64,000 bases of DNA, taken from contig JARWZZ010000007.1 of NCBI GenBank assembly GCA_029866125.1, positions 277,519 to 341,518 on the forward strand, in the 5' to 3' direction. Below the pieces are notes generated by a model. The model worked only from the letters and a program-made list of their open reading frames with translations. It made no database searches and was not told where the DNA came from. The stretch is from Limnobacter sp. GTDB taxonomy: Bacteria; Pseudomonadota; Gammaproteobacteria; Burkholderiales; Burkholderiaceae_B. A program made the translations under genes and the position numbers. Below, in pieces: positions 44,443 through 53,255 of the stretch. Position 1 is the first letter of the stretch. The number at the start of each line of letters is the position of its first letter.

Positions 44443-45717
44443 ATGTCAGAAAAGAAAGGATCGAGCGAAAAGCTGTTGTACTGTTCGTTCTGCGGAAAAA
44501 GTCAGCATGAAGTTAAAAAGCTGATCGCAGGTCCGTCTGTATTTATTTGTGACGAATGTATCGAGCTTTGCAACGACATCATTCGTGACGAAGCAGCTGA
44601 GGCCACCACCACTGCGTCTGGTGACAAATTGCCCACGCCGATCGAGATCCGCGAGATCCTCGATCAATACGTCATCGGGCAAGACAAAGCCAAACGTGTG
44701 CTGTCTGTGGCGGTGTACAACCACTACAAACGCCTGCGCCACATGGGTGGCAAGAAAGACGACATCGAGCTAACGAAAAGCAATATCTTGCTGGTGGGCC
44801 CAACAGGCTCAGGCAAAACCTTGCTTGCGCAAACGCTCGCCCGTCTTTTGAATGTGCCGTTTGTGATTGCAGATGCGACCACGCTTACCGAGGCTGGTTA
44901 TGTGGGTGAGGACGTTGAAAACATCATTCAAAAGTTGCTGCAAAACTGCAACTATGAAGTGGACAAAGCCCAGCGTGGCATTGTTTACATTGATGAAATC
45001 GATAAAATCTCCCGCAAGTCTGACAACCCCTCCATCACGCGCGACGTGTCGGGCGAGGGTGTTCAGCAAGCCTTGCTTAAATTGATTGAAGGCACCGTGG
45101 CTTCCGTACCCCCACAGGGCGGACGCAAACACCCCAATCAAGACTTTGTTCAAATTGACACCACCAATATCCTGTTTATCGTGGGTGGCGCGTTTGAAGG
45201 CCTGGATAAAATTATTCGTAGCCGGTCTGAAAAGTCCGGCATCGGGTTCGGCGCTGAAGTTAAAAGCAAAAACGACGAAAACGTGGGCGTCATGCTGCGT
45301 GATGTTGAGCCTGAAGATTTGATCAAATTCGGTATTATTCCCGAGCTGGTGGGGCGCTTACCCGTCATTGCCACGCTGGAAGAGCTGAACGAAGAAGCCC
45401 TCATCCAAATTTTGACCGAGCCCAAGAACGCCGTAATCAAGCAGTTCAACAAGCTCATCGAAATGGATGGCGCTGAACTGGAAGTTCGACCCTCGGCCCT
45501 TAGCGCAATTGCCCTCAAAGCCATTCAGCGTAAAACAGGTGCACGCGGTTTGCGCACCATTCTTGAGCAATCTTTGTTGGGCGTGATGTACGACCTGCCC
45601 AACAACAAGAACGTCAAGAAAGTGGTGGTGGACGAGTCTACAATCAAGGGTGAAGGTCAACCACTTTTGATCTATGAAGATCAGCCCAAAGTAGCCAGTA
45701 GCAAAGACAAATCCTAG
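44443..45717 (+). CDS. clpX: ATP-dependent Clp protease ATP-binding subunit ClpX
   Basis: AAA+ unfoldase that feeds substrates to ClpP. An N-terminal zinc-binding domain (C14, C17, C36, C39) precedes the AAA module: Walker [16 protein letters not shown], Walker [10 protein letters not shown], and the pore/sensor region ([15 protein letters not shown]). The C-terminal IGF-type loop is represented by [12 protein letters not shown], and [21 protein letters not shown] ends the fold. Length 424 is normal. It lies 52 bp after clpP and is followed by a strong terminator, which separates clpPX from lon. Confidence 0.98.
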   Translation: MSEKKGSSEKLLYCSFCGKSQHEVKKLIAGPSVFICDECIELCNDIIRDEAAEATTTASGDKLPTPIEIREILDQYVIGQDKAKRVLSVAVYNHYKRLRHMGGKKDDIELTKSNILLVGPTGSGKTLLAQTLARLLNVPFVIADATTLTEAGYVGEDVENIIQKLLQNCNYEVDKAQRGIVYIDEIDKISRKSDNPSITRDVSGEGVQQALLKLIEGTVASVPPQGGRKHPNQDFVQIDTTNILFIVGGAFEGLDKIIRSRSEKSGIGFGAEVKSKNDENVGVMLRDVEPEDLIKFGIIPELVGRLPVIATLEELNEEALIQILTEPKNAVIKQFNKLIEMDGAELEVRPSALSAIALKAIQRKTGARGLRTILEQSLLGVMYDLPNNKNVKKVVVDESTIKGEGQPLLIYEDQPKVASSKDKS

Positions 45718-45776
45718 TTGTCCCAAAAGACAGGAACCTCCCTTGTATACGTAAATTGGGGTAGTTGAAGTCAAAA

Positions 45777-45819
45777 TGAAATAAAAAAGCCCAACTTCGT
45801 GTTGGGCTTTTTTATTTCA
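45777..45819. terminator. Strong rho-independent terminator between clpX and lon
   Basis: A perfect 19-bp stem (45777-45795 with 45801-45819) has a GCCCAAC/GTTGGGC core, a TTCGT loop and a T-run on the downstream side. The A/T-rich arms make it usable in both directions. Confidence 0.92.
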
Positions 45820-45840
45820 GTGGTATTGTTTATGTGCAGG

Positions 45841-45870
45841 CTTGAATAAGCGCGTTTTGGCCCCATTGTC
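45841..45870 (+). promoter_or_regulatory. Heat-shock (sigma-32 type) promoter of lon
   Basis: CTTGAA (45841-45846), a 14-bp spacer and CCCCAT (45861-45866) followed by TGTC match the sigma-32 pattern CTTGAA-N13-17-CCCCATNT. It is placed as in Escherichia coli, whose lon promoter has the same boxes. It is 28 bp from the start codon and just after the clpX terminator. Confidence 0.75.
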
Positions 45871-45897
45871 GGGTTATGAACCAAAAAGGAAAAATAT

Positions 45898-48309
45898 ATG
45901 TCAGCGACTAACGTGCTTCCTGAACAACCGATCGACCTGCCACTTTTGCCATTGCGTGATGTGGTCGTCTTTCCTCACATGGTGATCCCCTTGTTTGTGG
46001 GTCGCCCCAAGTCCATCAAAGCGCTTGAAATCGCGATGGAAACCGGTAAAAGTATTCTGTTGGTGGCTCAAAAGTCAGCTTCCAAAGACGAGCCTACCGA
46101 AAAAGACATTTATCCAATCGGCTGCGTGGCCAATGTACTTCAAATGTTGAAGTTGCCGGACGGCACAGTCAAGGTGCTGGTTGAAGGCGTGCAGCGCGCC
46201 CGTGTCGAATTGGTGACTGATGGCAACACGCATTTCTATGCCCGCGTTCTGCCTTTGCTGCCAGACCCGAGCCAAAGCCCAGAAACAGAAGCCATGCGCC
46301 GTGCGGTCATGGCCCAGTTCGACTCATATGTGAAGTTGAACAAAAAAATTCCACCCGAAATTTTGACATCCCTGGCCAGCATCGACGACCTGGGTCGATT
46401 GGCCGATACCATTGCCTCGCACCTGCCTTTGAAGCTGGAGCAAAAGCAAAGCATTCTGGAAACATTCGGCGTGGGTCAGCGCCTTGAGGCGCTGCTGTCA
46501 CAGCTTGAGACTGAGATCGACATTCTTCAGGTGGAAAAGCGTATCCGTGGTCGCGTTAAGCGTCAGATGGAAAAAAGCCAGCGTGAGTACTACCTGAACG
46601 AGCAAGTCAAAGCCATCCAGAAAGAACTGGGCGAGGGCGAAGACGGTGCCGACATGGAAGAGCTCGAGCGTCGCATTGTGGCTGCCAAAATGCCCAAAGA
46701 AGCGCTTAAAAAGGCAGAGTCCGAGCTCAAGAAGCTCAAGCTGATGTCCCCCATGTCTGCTGAAGCCACTGTCATTCGCAACTACATTGACGTGTTGGTC
46801 GGTTTGCCTTGGAAAAAGAAAACCAAAATCAGCGACGACTTGGCCAAGGCCGAAGAAGTGCTGGACGCTGACCATTATGGCCTTGAGAAGGTCAAAGAAC
46901 GCATTGTTGAATACCTTGCAGTCCAACAGCGCGTGGACAAGCTCAAAGCCCCCATATTGTGCTTGGTAGGCCCTCCCGGAGTGGGCAAAACCTCCTTGGG
47001 TCAATCCATCGCCAAAGCCACCAATCGCAAATTTGTGCGCATGGCAGTGGGCGGTGTGCGGGACGAGTCTGAAATTCGTGGGCACCGCAAAACCTACATC
47101 GGCTCCATGCCAGGCAAGGTGTTGTCCAATCTGACCAAAGTAGGCGTGCGCAACCCCTTGTTCTTGCTCGACGAGATTGACAAGATGGGCATGGATTTCC
47201 GGGGTGACCCCGCTTCAGCTTTGCTGGAAGTGCTGGATCCGGAGCAAAACAGCACCTTCGTCGATCATTATGTGGAAGTCGAATATGACTTGTCCGACGT
47301 GATGTTTGTGGCCACAGCCAACTCATTGAACATTCCTCCGGCCCTTTTGGACCGTATGGAAGTGATTCGGTTGGCTGGCTACACCGAAGACGAGAAGGTC
47401 AATATTGCCCGCAAGTACCTGTTGCCCAAACAGTTGAAAAACAACGGCGTGAAAGAGGAAGAGTTAAGCTTGGCTGACGCGGCTGTGCGAGACATCATCC
47501 GCTACTACACCCGCGAGGCAGGTGTGCGTGGTCTGGAACGTGAAATTTCCAAGATTTGCCGCAAGGTAGTGCGCCAAGTTCTTCTTGAAAAAGCCAAATT
47601 TAAAAAAGTGTCTGTCACTTCAAAAAATCTGGACAAGTTTTTGGGAGTTCGACGCTTCAGCTATGGTTTGGCCGAAAAAGAGAACCAAGTGGGTCAAGTC
47701 ACTGGTTTGGCCTGGACCGAGGTGGGCGGTGATTTACTGACCATCGAAACCGTGTCCATGCCCGGCAAAGGCGTCATCATTCGCACCGGTTCTTTGGGCG
47801 ATGTGATGAAAGAGTCTGTTGAAGCCGCTCGCTCGGTTGTTAGGGCCCGTGCTGCGCGCTTGGGTATCAAAGCAGATGCATTCGAAAAGTGCGACATCCA
47901 CGTGCACGTACCTGAGGGTGCTACACCCAAAGATGGGCCTTCAGCGGGTATCGCAATGACCACTGCACTGGTGTCAACCTTAACCGGTATTCCAGTGCGT
48001 TCGGATGTGGCCATGACGGGTGAAATTACCCTGCGTGGTGAGGTGTTGGCCATTGGTGGATTGAAAGAAAAACTGCTGGCAGCCCACCGTGGCGGCATTA
48101 AAACCGTGCTGATTCCTGAGGAAAACGTGAAGGATTTGGCCGAGATTCCGGACAATGCCAAGAACAGTTTGGAAATAATCCCGGTGAAATGGATTGATCA
48201 GGTGTTGCAAAATGCCCTGACACGAGTACCACAGCCACTCCCAGAGGAGCCCGAGGTTATTGCAGCCAAGACCGACGATCCAGCTTTGGCCGCAAATGTA
48301 AAGCATTGA
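45898..48309 (+). CDS. lon: ATP-dependent protease Lon
   Basis: Homohexameric cytoplasmic AAA+ protease for damaged and regulatory proteins. The N-terminal substrate domain begins LPLLPLRDVVVFPHMVIPLFVGR (residues about 14-36). Walker A is GPPGVGKTSLGQSIA (about 358-372), followed by GGVRDESEIRGHRKTYIGSMPG and LLDEIDKMGMD. The Ser-Lys protease dyad is S682 in PKDGPSAGIAM and K725 in GGLKEKLLAAHR. Length 803 is usual. A heat-shock-type promoter lies directly upstream. Confidence 0.98.
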   Translation: MSATNVLPEQPIDLPLLPLRDVVVFPHMVIPLFVGRPKSIKALEIAMETGKSILLVAQKSASKDEPTEKDIYPIGCVANVLQMLKLPDGTVKVLVEGVQRARVELVTDGNTHFYARVLPLLPDPSQSPETEAMRRAVMAQFDSYVKLNKKIPPEILTSLASIDDLGRLADTIASHLPLKLEQKQSILETFGVGQRLEALLSQLETEIDILQVEKRIRGRVKRQMEKSQREYYLNEQVKAIQKELGEGEDGADMEELERRIVAAKMPKEALKKAESELKKLKLMSPMSAEATVIRNYIDVLVGLPWKKKTKISDDLAKAEEVLDADHYGLEKVKERIVEYLAVQQRVDKLKAPILCLVGPPGVGKTSLGQSIAKATNRKFVRMAVGGVRDESEIRGHRKTYIGSMPGKVLSNLTKVGVRNPLFLLDEIDKMGMDFRGDPASALLEVLDPEQNSTFVDHYVEVEYDLSDVMFVATANSLNIPPALLDRMEVIRLAGYTEDEKVNIARKYLLPKQLKNNGVKEEELSLADAAVRDIIRYYTREAGVRGLEREISKICRKVVRQVLLEKAKFKKVSVTSKNLDKFLGVRRFSYGLAEKENQVGQVTGLAWTEVGGDLLTIETVSMPGKGVIIRTGSLGDVMKESVEAARSVVRARAARLGIKADAFEKCDIHVHVPEGATPKDGPSAGIAMTTALVSTLTGIPVRSDVAMTGEITLRGEVLAIGGLKEKLLAAHRGGIKTVLIPEENVKDLAEIPDNAKNSLEIIPVKWIDQVLQNALTRVPQPLPEEPEVIAAKTDDPALAANVKH

Positions 48310-48424
48310 TATCAATGAAGGTTTTGAAGTGCCCCGCACACTTATTCGGGCGGGGTGCTGCAGTACGGCAATTTCGAAACGTTTTGAAGTTCGTGCAAGG
48401 GCAGGCATTTTCCTTGGAAATGGC

Positions 48425-48453
48425 TTGACAGCTAGGTTTCAGCCGTGTCTAAA
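48425..48453 (+). promoter_or_regulatory. hupB promoter
   Basis: TTGACA (48425-48430) and TCTAAA (48448-48453) are spaced by 17 bp. It sits 70 bp before the hupB start in the 212-bp lon-hupB gap, which holds no other feature I can support. Confidence 0.55.
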
Positions 48454-48521
48454 TTGTAGATTGAAGCATCGAGGTGTCCATCCGGGCACTGTTTTTTTGT
48501 CACCACGAGGGGGCTTTATAA

Positions 48522-48794
48522 ATGAATAAAACAGAACTGATCGACCAAATCGCTGAATCAGCAGAAATCTCCAAGGCAGCTGCCGGCCGCGCGCTGGACG
48601 CCATGATTGATGCGGTTAAAGCAACCTTGAAAAAGGGCGGTACAGTGACTTTGGTTGGTTTTGGTACATTTGCAGTGGGAAAACGCGCTGCCCGTACAGG
48701 CCGTAACCCACGCACTGGCGCAGCCATCAAGATCAAGGCAGCCAAAGTGCCAAAGTTCCGCCCAGGCAAAGCATTGAAAGACGCAGTCAACTGA
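48522..48794 (+). CDS. hupB: DNA-binding protein HU-beta
   Basis: Small nucleoid protein that bends DNA as a dimer. The 90 residues start [28 protein letters not shown]. The DNA-binding arm includes [21 protein letters not shown] with the intercalating-loop NPRTG, and the protein ends [16 protein letters not shown]. Position downstream of lon and upstream of ppiD is conserved in proteobacteria. It has its own promoter and may be highly expressed. Confidence 0.97.
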   Translation: MNKTELIDQIAESAEISKAAAGRALDAMIDAVKATLKKGGTVTLVGFGTFAVGKRAARTGRNPRTGAAIKIKAAKVPKFRPGKALKDAVN

Positions 48795-48821
48795 TCTCTT
48801 CAACTAATTTCGACGAAACAC

Positions 48822-48851
48822 TTGCCAAGCTCCAAAAAAGTAGTATATAAT
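48822..48851 (+). promoter_or_regulatory. Promoter of the tRNA-Val/Asp operon
   Basis: TTGCCA (48822-48827) and a perfect TATAAT (48846-48851) are 18 bp apart, with no gene until the tRNA-Val at 49063. The ~200-nt leader contains a small hairpin (TTGGGTT/AACCCAA near 48892-48910) but no T-tract, so it should be removed during tRNA processing. Confidence 0.7.
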
Positions 48852-49062
48852 TTTGGTCTTGGCTGATTCGCAAGCCGCTTGAAAAAAGTTGTTTGGGTTA
48901 AAAACCCAAGCAACGCAAAAGCGACAAGCAAGCATTAGCCAGTAGCAGTGAGAAGTAAACTAATAAATGACGTGGCGACACGTAGGTAAATCGACACAGC
49001 AGTGGTATCGAATTTTGATAGTTTGAAAAAACTGAATAAGTTTGTATGTTGCGGCAAAAGTC

Positions 49063-49138
49063 GGGTGCTTAGCTCAGTTGGTAGAGCGGAACCCTTACAA
49101 GGTTTAGGTCGGGAGTTCGAGCCTCTCAGCACCCACCA
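49063..49138 (+). tRNA. tRNA-Val (UAC anticodon), copy 1
   Basis: 76 nt with encoded CCA. The acceptor GGGTGCT pairs with AGCACCC; the anticodon loop CTTACAA gives TAC. D-arm GCTCAGTTGGTAGAGC and T-arm GGGAG-TTCGAGC-CTCTC are complete. It is identical to the copy at 49374. Confidence 0.97.
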
Positions 49139-49224
49139 GTTATTAGTTCACATTGATCTGTAGCTCACCACCATTAAAAGTGGTTGGTTAAAGCGCGAAT
49201 CTAAAGCAAGTGAATACCGATTTA

Positions 49225-49301
49225 GGAGTGGTAGTTCAGTTGGTTAGAATACCGGCCTGTCACGCCGGGGGTCGCGGGTTCGAGCCCCGTCCACTCCGCC
49301 A
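49225..49301 (+). tRNA. tRNA-Asp (GUC anticodon), copy 1
   Basis: 77 nt with encoded CCA. The acceptor GGAGTGG pairs with CCACTCC, and the anticodon stem-loop CCGGC-CTGTCAC-GCCGG gives GTC. T-arm CGGG-TTCGAGC-CCCG is intact. It is identical to the copy at 49487. It lies 86 bp after tRNA-Val copy 1. Confidence 0.97.
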
Positions 49302-49309
49302 GCAGTACG

Positions 49310-49350
49310 AAAAGCCCTTGAGAGCAAACGCCTCAGGGGCTTTTCCTTTT
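49310..49350 (+). terminator. Terminator between the two tRNA pairs
   Basis: AAAAGCCCTTGAG (49310-49322) pairs with CTCAGGGGCTTTT (49332-49344), with one G-U, followed by CCTTTTT. It appears to end the first Val-Asp unit. Confidence 0.8.
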
Positions 49351-49373
49351 TACGAAAGCCTATGTTTTTGCTT

Positions 49374-49449
49374 GGGTGCTTAGCTCAGTTGGTAGAGCGG
49401 AACCCTTACAAGGTTTAGGTCGGGAGTTCGAGCCTCTCAGCACCCACCA
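49374..49449 (+). tRNA. tRNA-Val (UAC anticodon), copy 2
   Basis: Sequence identical to tRNA-Val copy 1 over 76 nt, including CCA. It starts 30 bp after the terminator hairpin, and no clear promoter lies in between, so expression may depend on read-through. Confidence 0.97.
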
Positions 49450-49486
49450 AGCAATTTAATGGGCAAACAGACTAGTAAGCGAATTA

Positions 49487-49563
49487 GGAGTGGTAGTTCA
49501 GTTGGTTAGAATACCGGCCTGTCACGCCGGGGGTCGCGGGTTCGAGCCCCGTCCACTCCGCCA
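49487..49563 (+). tRNA. tRNA-Asp (GUC anticodon), copy 2
   Basis: Identical to tRNA-Asp copy 1 over 77 nt. It lies 37 bp after tRNA-Val copy 2; the base context immediately before both Asp genes is also shared (TTAGGAGTGG). The 282 bp from here to ppiD hold no gene I can support. Confidence 0.97.
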
Positions 49564-49845
49564 ACAAAATAGTTTATAAATCCAGCTTCAGCGTGATTTG
49601 TGGAATAGAAAAGACAAGGCAACCTCTGCTGCCTTTGCCACAGAACAAAACGCATTCAGGCAGTTTTCAAGCGCGGTTTGTTTCCACATGATGGGTTTCC
49701 TCTGACAGGGGTAATCACAAATTCATTGTGCATCTGCCCCTGGCTTCTCAATTTCATGAAATGCATGGAAATCCCCCCTCAGATCCACATTGAACCTCAT
49801 GTATGATGTCGGCTGTTCTCATTTGATTCATCAAAGCAGCCATCC

Positions 49846-51741
49846 ATGTTTGATTTCATTCGCAATCACCAAAAATTAATGCAGTTCTTGTTGCTGATTT
49901 TCATTGCACCGGCATTCGTGTTGATGGGCGTCGAAGGTTACAGCACGTCAACTCAGGCGGATGCTTATGCCGTGGTGGGCACCCATTCCATCACTCAAGA
50001 AGAATTTGACGAGTCAAAACGCCAACGTATTGATCAGGCCCGCCAAGAGTCGCAGGGTAACTTTGATCCTTTGGTGTTTGATCGACCCGAAGTGAACAAC
50101 CAGCTTTTGCAAAGCATGGTGACTGAGTATTTGCTGCAGCAGGCTGTAATCAAAGGCAATTTGACTGCTTCAGACAAAGCACTTCAAGACAACATCATGA
50201 AAACCGCCTTGTTTCAGGTGGATGGCAAGTTCGATTTGGAGTTGTACAAGCGTGAATTGACTGCACGTGGACTGAGCGCTACACAGCATGAGGCCAATCT
50301 CAGGTTTGGCCTTGCTCGCGCTCAAGTGTTGGACCCGTTGTTGCAGGGTGCGTTTATGACCAAACCTGTTTCGGCCATGATTGATGATGCCCAATTGGCT
50401 GGCCGTGTGGTGCAAACCAAGCGCTTGGATGTGGGCGCATATGCGGCCAAAGTGCAGGTTGGTGATGATGAGATCACCGCCTTCTATGACAAAAACCAAG
50501 CCCGATTTGCAAACCCGGCCCAAGCTGATGTGGAATATTTGGCGCTGTCGCCAGCTGCGATCAAGTCACAAATTACGGTGAGCGATGATGATGTGTCGTC
50601 TTACTATGAGCAGAATAAGGCCCGGTTTTCTGAGCCAGAGCAACGCCGTGTTCGCCACATCCTGTTGATGCCCGAGGATGCCAAGTCAGAACCTGATTTG
50701 AAAGCCCATGCAGAAAAGGTATTGGCTGAGGTGCAAAAGGCGCCCAAGCAATTTGCTGAACTGGCTGCCAAGTATTCCAAAGACACCGTGTCCGCCCAGC
50801 AGGGTGGGGATGTCGGGTTTTTCGGCAAGGGCATGATGGTGCCTGAATTTGAACAGGCTGCTTATGGCCTCAAAAAGGGCGAGTTGAGCGGTTTGGTCAA
50901 AACCCAATTTGGTTATCACATTTTGGAAGTGACTGACATTAAAGGTGGAACCACAAAATCATTGGCTGAAGTCAAAGAGTTGGTGGTTGAGGACATTCGC
51001 AATCAAAAGTTGACAGTGAAGTATGCCGAGGCACAAAACACGTTCTCCGAAGGTGTGTTTGAAGGCGGCAAGTCATTTGACGCAGTGGCCAAATCCTTGG
51101 GCTTGACTCCTCAAACTGGAAAGGGCCTTACAGAGGCGGGTGTCAAAGACAACCCACTTTTGTCCGACAAAGCCTTGCTGGCTGAGGTGTTTTCTACTGA
51201 ATCCGTGACTGCACGCAACAACAGCAAAGCTGTGACTGTGGGCGATACTTTGGTGTCAGCTCGCGTGGTGAATTTTGTACCCAAAGCCACGAAGCCGTTG
51301 GCTGAGGTCAAAGCGGAAGTGGTCGCTATTGTGCGTCAAGAAAAAGCGCTTGCTGAAGCCAAAAAGGATGCAGAGGCTTTGGTGGCCAAATTGAACTCCA
51401 GCAAGGGCCAGGATGCTGCATTGTTGGCAGGGTTCGAAGCCGAAAAAATGGTGTCTGCGCTCAGTGTTGCTGGCCTTGAGGGCAGTGTGGGTGAGTCTAT
51501 CTTGTCCACCGGTGTTGCAGAGCTGCCAAAGGCCATTGCTGTTTCAGCAGGCAATGGCGGAGTGGTAGTGGCCTGGGTCACCAAGAATGTGCCGTCTGCT
51601 GAGGTGAAGGCCAAGGCAGAGCCGCAGATTGTTCAGTTTTATGAAGGCATTGCCTCACGTTCATACCAAGAGGCTTTGGCGATTGCTGCACGTGAGGCGC
51701 TTTCCAAGCGTGTGGGCGTGGAAGTCAAAAAGACTTTTTAA
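49846..51741 (+). CDS. ppiD: Peptidyl-prolyl isomerase / periplasmic chaperone PpiD
   Basis: Inner-membrane-anchored periplasmic folding factor. The N-terminal anchor is [22 protein letters not shown] (about residues 12-33), followed by a SurA-like chaperone domain (to about 265). The parvulin domain is [16 protein letters not shown]...[37 protein letters not shown]...GYHILEV (about 266-366), and a C-terminal chaperone lobe follows. Length 631 matches the family. It closes the tig-clpPX-lon-hupB-ppiD cluster, which tRNA genes interrupt here. Confidence 0.95.
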   Translation: MFDFIRNHQKLMQFLLLIFIAPAFVLMGVEGYSTSTQADAYAVVGTHSITQEEFDESKRQRIDQARQESQGNFDPLVFDRPEVNNQLLQSMVTEYLLQQAVIKGNLTASDKALQDNIMKTALFQVDGKFDLELYKRELTARGLSATQHEANLRFGLARAQVLDPLLQGAFMTKPVSAMIDDAQLAGRVVQTKRLDVGAYAAKVQVGDDEITAFYDKNQARFANPAQADVEYLALSPAAIKSQITVSDDDVSSYYEQNKARFSEPEQRRVRHILLMPEDAKSEPDLKAHAEKVLAEVQKAPKQFAELAAKYSKDTVSAQQGGDVGFFGKGMMVPEFEQAAYGLKKGELSGLVKTQFGYHILEVTDIKGGTTKSLAEVKELVVEDIRNQKLTVKYAEAQNTFSEGVFEGGKSFDAVAKSLGLTPQTGKGLTEAGVKDNPLLSDKALLAEVFSTESVTARNNSKAVTVGDTLVSARVVNFVPKATKPLAEVKAEVVAIVRQEKALAEAKKDAEALVAKLNSSKGQDAALLAGFEAEKMVSALSVAGLEGSVGESILSTGVAELPKAIAVSAGNGGVVVAWVTKNVPSAEVKAKAEPQIVQFYEGIASRSYQEALAIAAREALSKRVGVEVKKTF

Positions 51742-51771
51742 ACTGAGCCTTTCGGTTTATTGAATCAACAC

Positions 51772-51819
51772 GGGCGAGGGTGCTGGATAAATTCCAATTG
51801 CCCTCGCCCTGTTTTTTTA
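51772..51819. terminator. Bidirectional terminator between ppiD and tesA-like gene
   Basis: GGGCGAGGG (51772-51780) is perfectly complementary to CCCTCGCCC (51801-51809), followed by TGTTTTTTTAT. It lies between two convergent genes. Confidence 0.88.
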
Positions 51820-52506
51820 TGGCACCAGCGTGGATGATACGGCTGGCCACAAATTGTCCAAAATTTTGCCTTGAAAGTCCGCGTTGGGGTGAATGCCGTC
51901 GGCTTGAAAGGCTTTTGGATTGTCCGCAAAGCCTTCAAGCATAAAAGGTACCAAGGGTACCTTTTGCTTTCTTGAAATGTCATTGAAGGTTTCTGCAAAC
52001 TTTCTTGCGTAGTTTTGGCCGTAATTGGGTGGTATTTGCATACCCACCAAAATGGTTTGAGCTGTGGCCCGACGTGCCATCACTGTCATCGCCGTGAGGT
52101 TGTCTTTCATTGCTTCCACGGGCAGTCCGCGCAAGCCATCATTGGCACCCAGTTCCAAAATCATGTGGCTGGGCTTGTGGGTTTTGAGCAAAGCCGGCAA
52201 GCGGGATTTGCCACCTGCTGTGGTTTCCCCGGACACTGAAGCGTTGACCACCGAGCATTTGGGGAACTTTTGCGCCAATCGGGCCTCCATCAACGTGACC
52301 CAGCCTTGTTCCTTCGCCAAACCGTAAGCGGCAGAAAGGCTGTCCCCCATCACCAAAATTTTGCAGGTTTTTGAGTTGGCCACCGCTGTTTGTGCAGCTT
52401 GCACCGATTGGGGTGCAGAAATGGCCACTACACTACACGCAGCGACCAAGCCCAAGGTGATGGTTTTAGAAGTAATTGCCCTAAAAGTGCTTGACCCGAA
52501 TTTCAT
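51817..52506 (-). CDS. tesA: SGNH esterase/thioesterase, TesA-like
   Basis: Periplasmic GDSL-family hydrolase (arylesterase / acyl-CoA thioesterase I type). A cleavable signal peptide ends near AISAPQSVQAAQ. The catalytic blocks are GDSLSAAYG with nucleophile S56, then ELGANDGLRG (block III Asn) and DGIHPNADFQG (block V Asp-His). I take the ATG at 52506, which follows GGATAG, giving 229 residues; an ATG at 52521 would add five. It is divergent from the YbbA-like ATPase with 34 bp between starts, as in the tesA/ybbA arrangement of E. coli. True substrates unknown. Confidence 0.88.
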   Translation of the reverse strand: MKFGSSTFRAITSKTITLGLVAACSVVAISAPQSVQAAQTAVANSKTCKILVMGDSLSAAYGLAKEQGWVTLMEARLAQKFPKCSVVNASVSGETTAGGKSRLPALLKTHKPSHMILELGANDGLRGLPVEAMKDNLTAMTVMARRATAQTILVGMQIPPNYGQNYARKFAETFNDISRKQKVPLVPFMLEGFADNPKAFQADGIHPNADFQGKILDNLWPAVSSTLVP

Positions 52507-52540
52507 CGCTTGGCTATCCATTGAAGGTATTTAGAATCGA

Positions 52541-53218
52541 ATGAGTGAAGTGATACTTGATGTTAAACAACTTGGCCACTCCGTGGTGGATGGCGACACC
52601 AAACTGAAGATTCTGGAAGGAATCAACTTTCACATCCGGCAGGGCGAGGCGGTGGCAATCGTGGGTGCCTCTGGCTCAGGTAAATCCACTTTGCTGGGTA
52701 TGTTGGCTGGCTTGGATATTCCGTCCACTGGTCAAGTGATTCTGAAAGGGCATGATTTACCTGCTTTGTCGGAAGATGCGCGCGCCAAAGTTCGGGCTGA
52801 ACATGTGGGTTTTGTATTCCAGTCCTTCCAGTTGCTGGACCATTTGACTGCGCTTGAAAACGTGATGTTGGCGACCGAATTGCATTCCATGCCCAACAAG
52901 GAGCAAGCCGCAATCGCCATGCTAAAAAGGGTTGGCCTTGAAACTCGGCTCAATCACACGCCAAAAACCTTGTCCGGCGGCGAGCAGCAACGTGTTGCAC
53001 TTGCCCGCGCATTTGTGCGCAACCCTGCAATTGTGTTTGCAGACGAACCGACGGGCAGTTTGGACTCAGCCACCGGCAACAAGGTGATCGATTTGATGTT
53101 TGAGTTACAAAAGGAAAAGGGCACCACGCTGATTTTGGTCACTCACGACGAAGAACTGGCAGCACGTTGCGCCCGGCAACTGACGATTGCGGGCGGGCAG
53201 TTGGTGTCTGCCAATTGA
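52541..53218 (+). CDS. ybbA: ABC transporter ATP-binding protein, YbbA-like
   Basis: A 225-residue ABC ATPase of the MacB/LolD-type group: Walker A GASGSGKSTLLG, Q-loop VFQSFQL, ABC signature LSGGEQQRVALARAF, Walker B IVFADEPTGSLD and the H-loop VTHDEELAARC. LolD is the main alternative, but divergence from tesA points to YbbA. The permease YbbP that follows ybbA in E. coli is absent here; the next gene is the convergent nnrDE. The partner must be encoded elsewhere. Confidence 0.85.
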   Translation: MSEVILDVKQLGHSVVDGDTKLKILEGINFHIRQGEAVAIVGASGSGKSTLLGMLAGLDIPSTGQVILKGHDLPALSEDARAKVRAEHVGFVFQSFQLLDHLTALENVMLATELHSMPNKEQAAIAMLKRVGLETRLNHTPKTLSGGEQQRVALARAFVRNPAIVFADEPTGSLDSATGNKVIDLMFELQKEKGTTLILVTHDEELAARCARQLTIAGGQLVSAN

Positions 53219-53255
53219 GACATGGTTAGTGAATGATATGATTCCGCGAAATTGT

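Larger units (their letters stand above)
49063..49563 (+). repeat. Tandem duplication of a tRNA-Val/tRNA-Asp pair
   Basis: The pair 49063-49301 and the pair 49374-49563 carry identical tRNAs in the same order. The Val-to-Asp spacers differ (86 versus 37 bp) and are not alike, so either the duplication is old with only the tRNA genes kept identical, or the genes are homogenised by gene conversion. Confidence 0.85.

Noticed and set aside
48329..48529. 66-codon frame between lon and hupB
   Set aside because: It runs through the hupB promoter and past the hupB start in another frame, with no ribosome-binding site or recognised domain.
49063..49563. Repeat spacing that could look like a CRISPR array
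   Set aside because: The repeats are complete tRNA genes; there are no short spacers and no cas genes.
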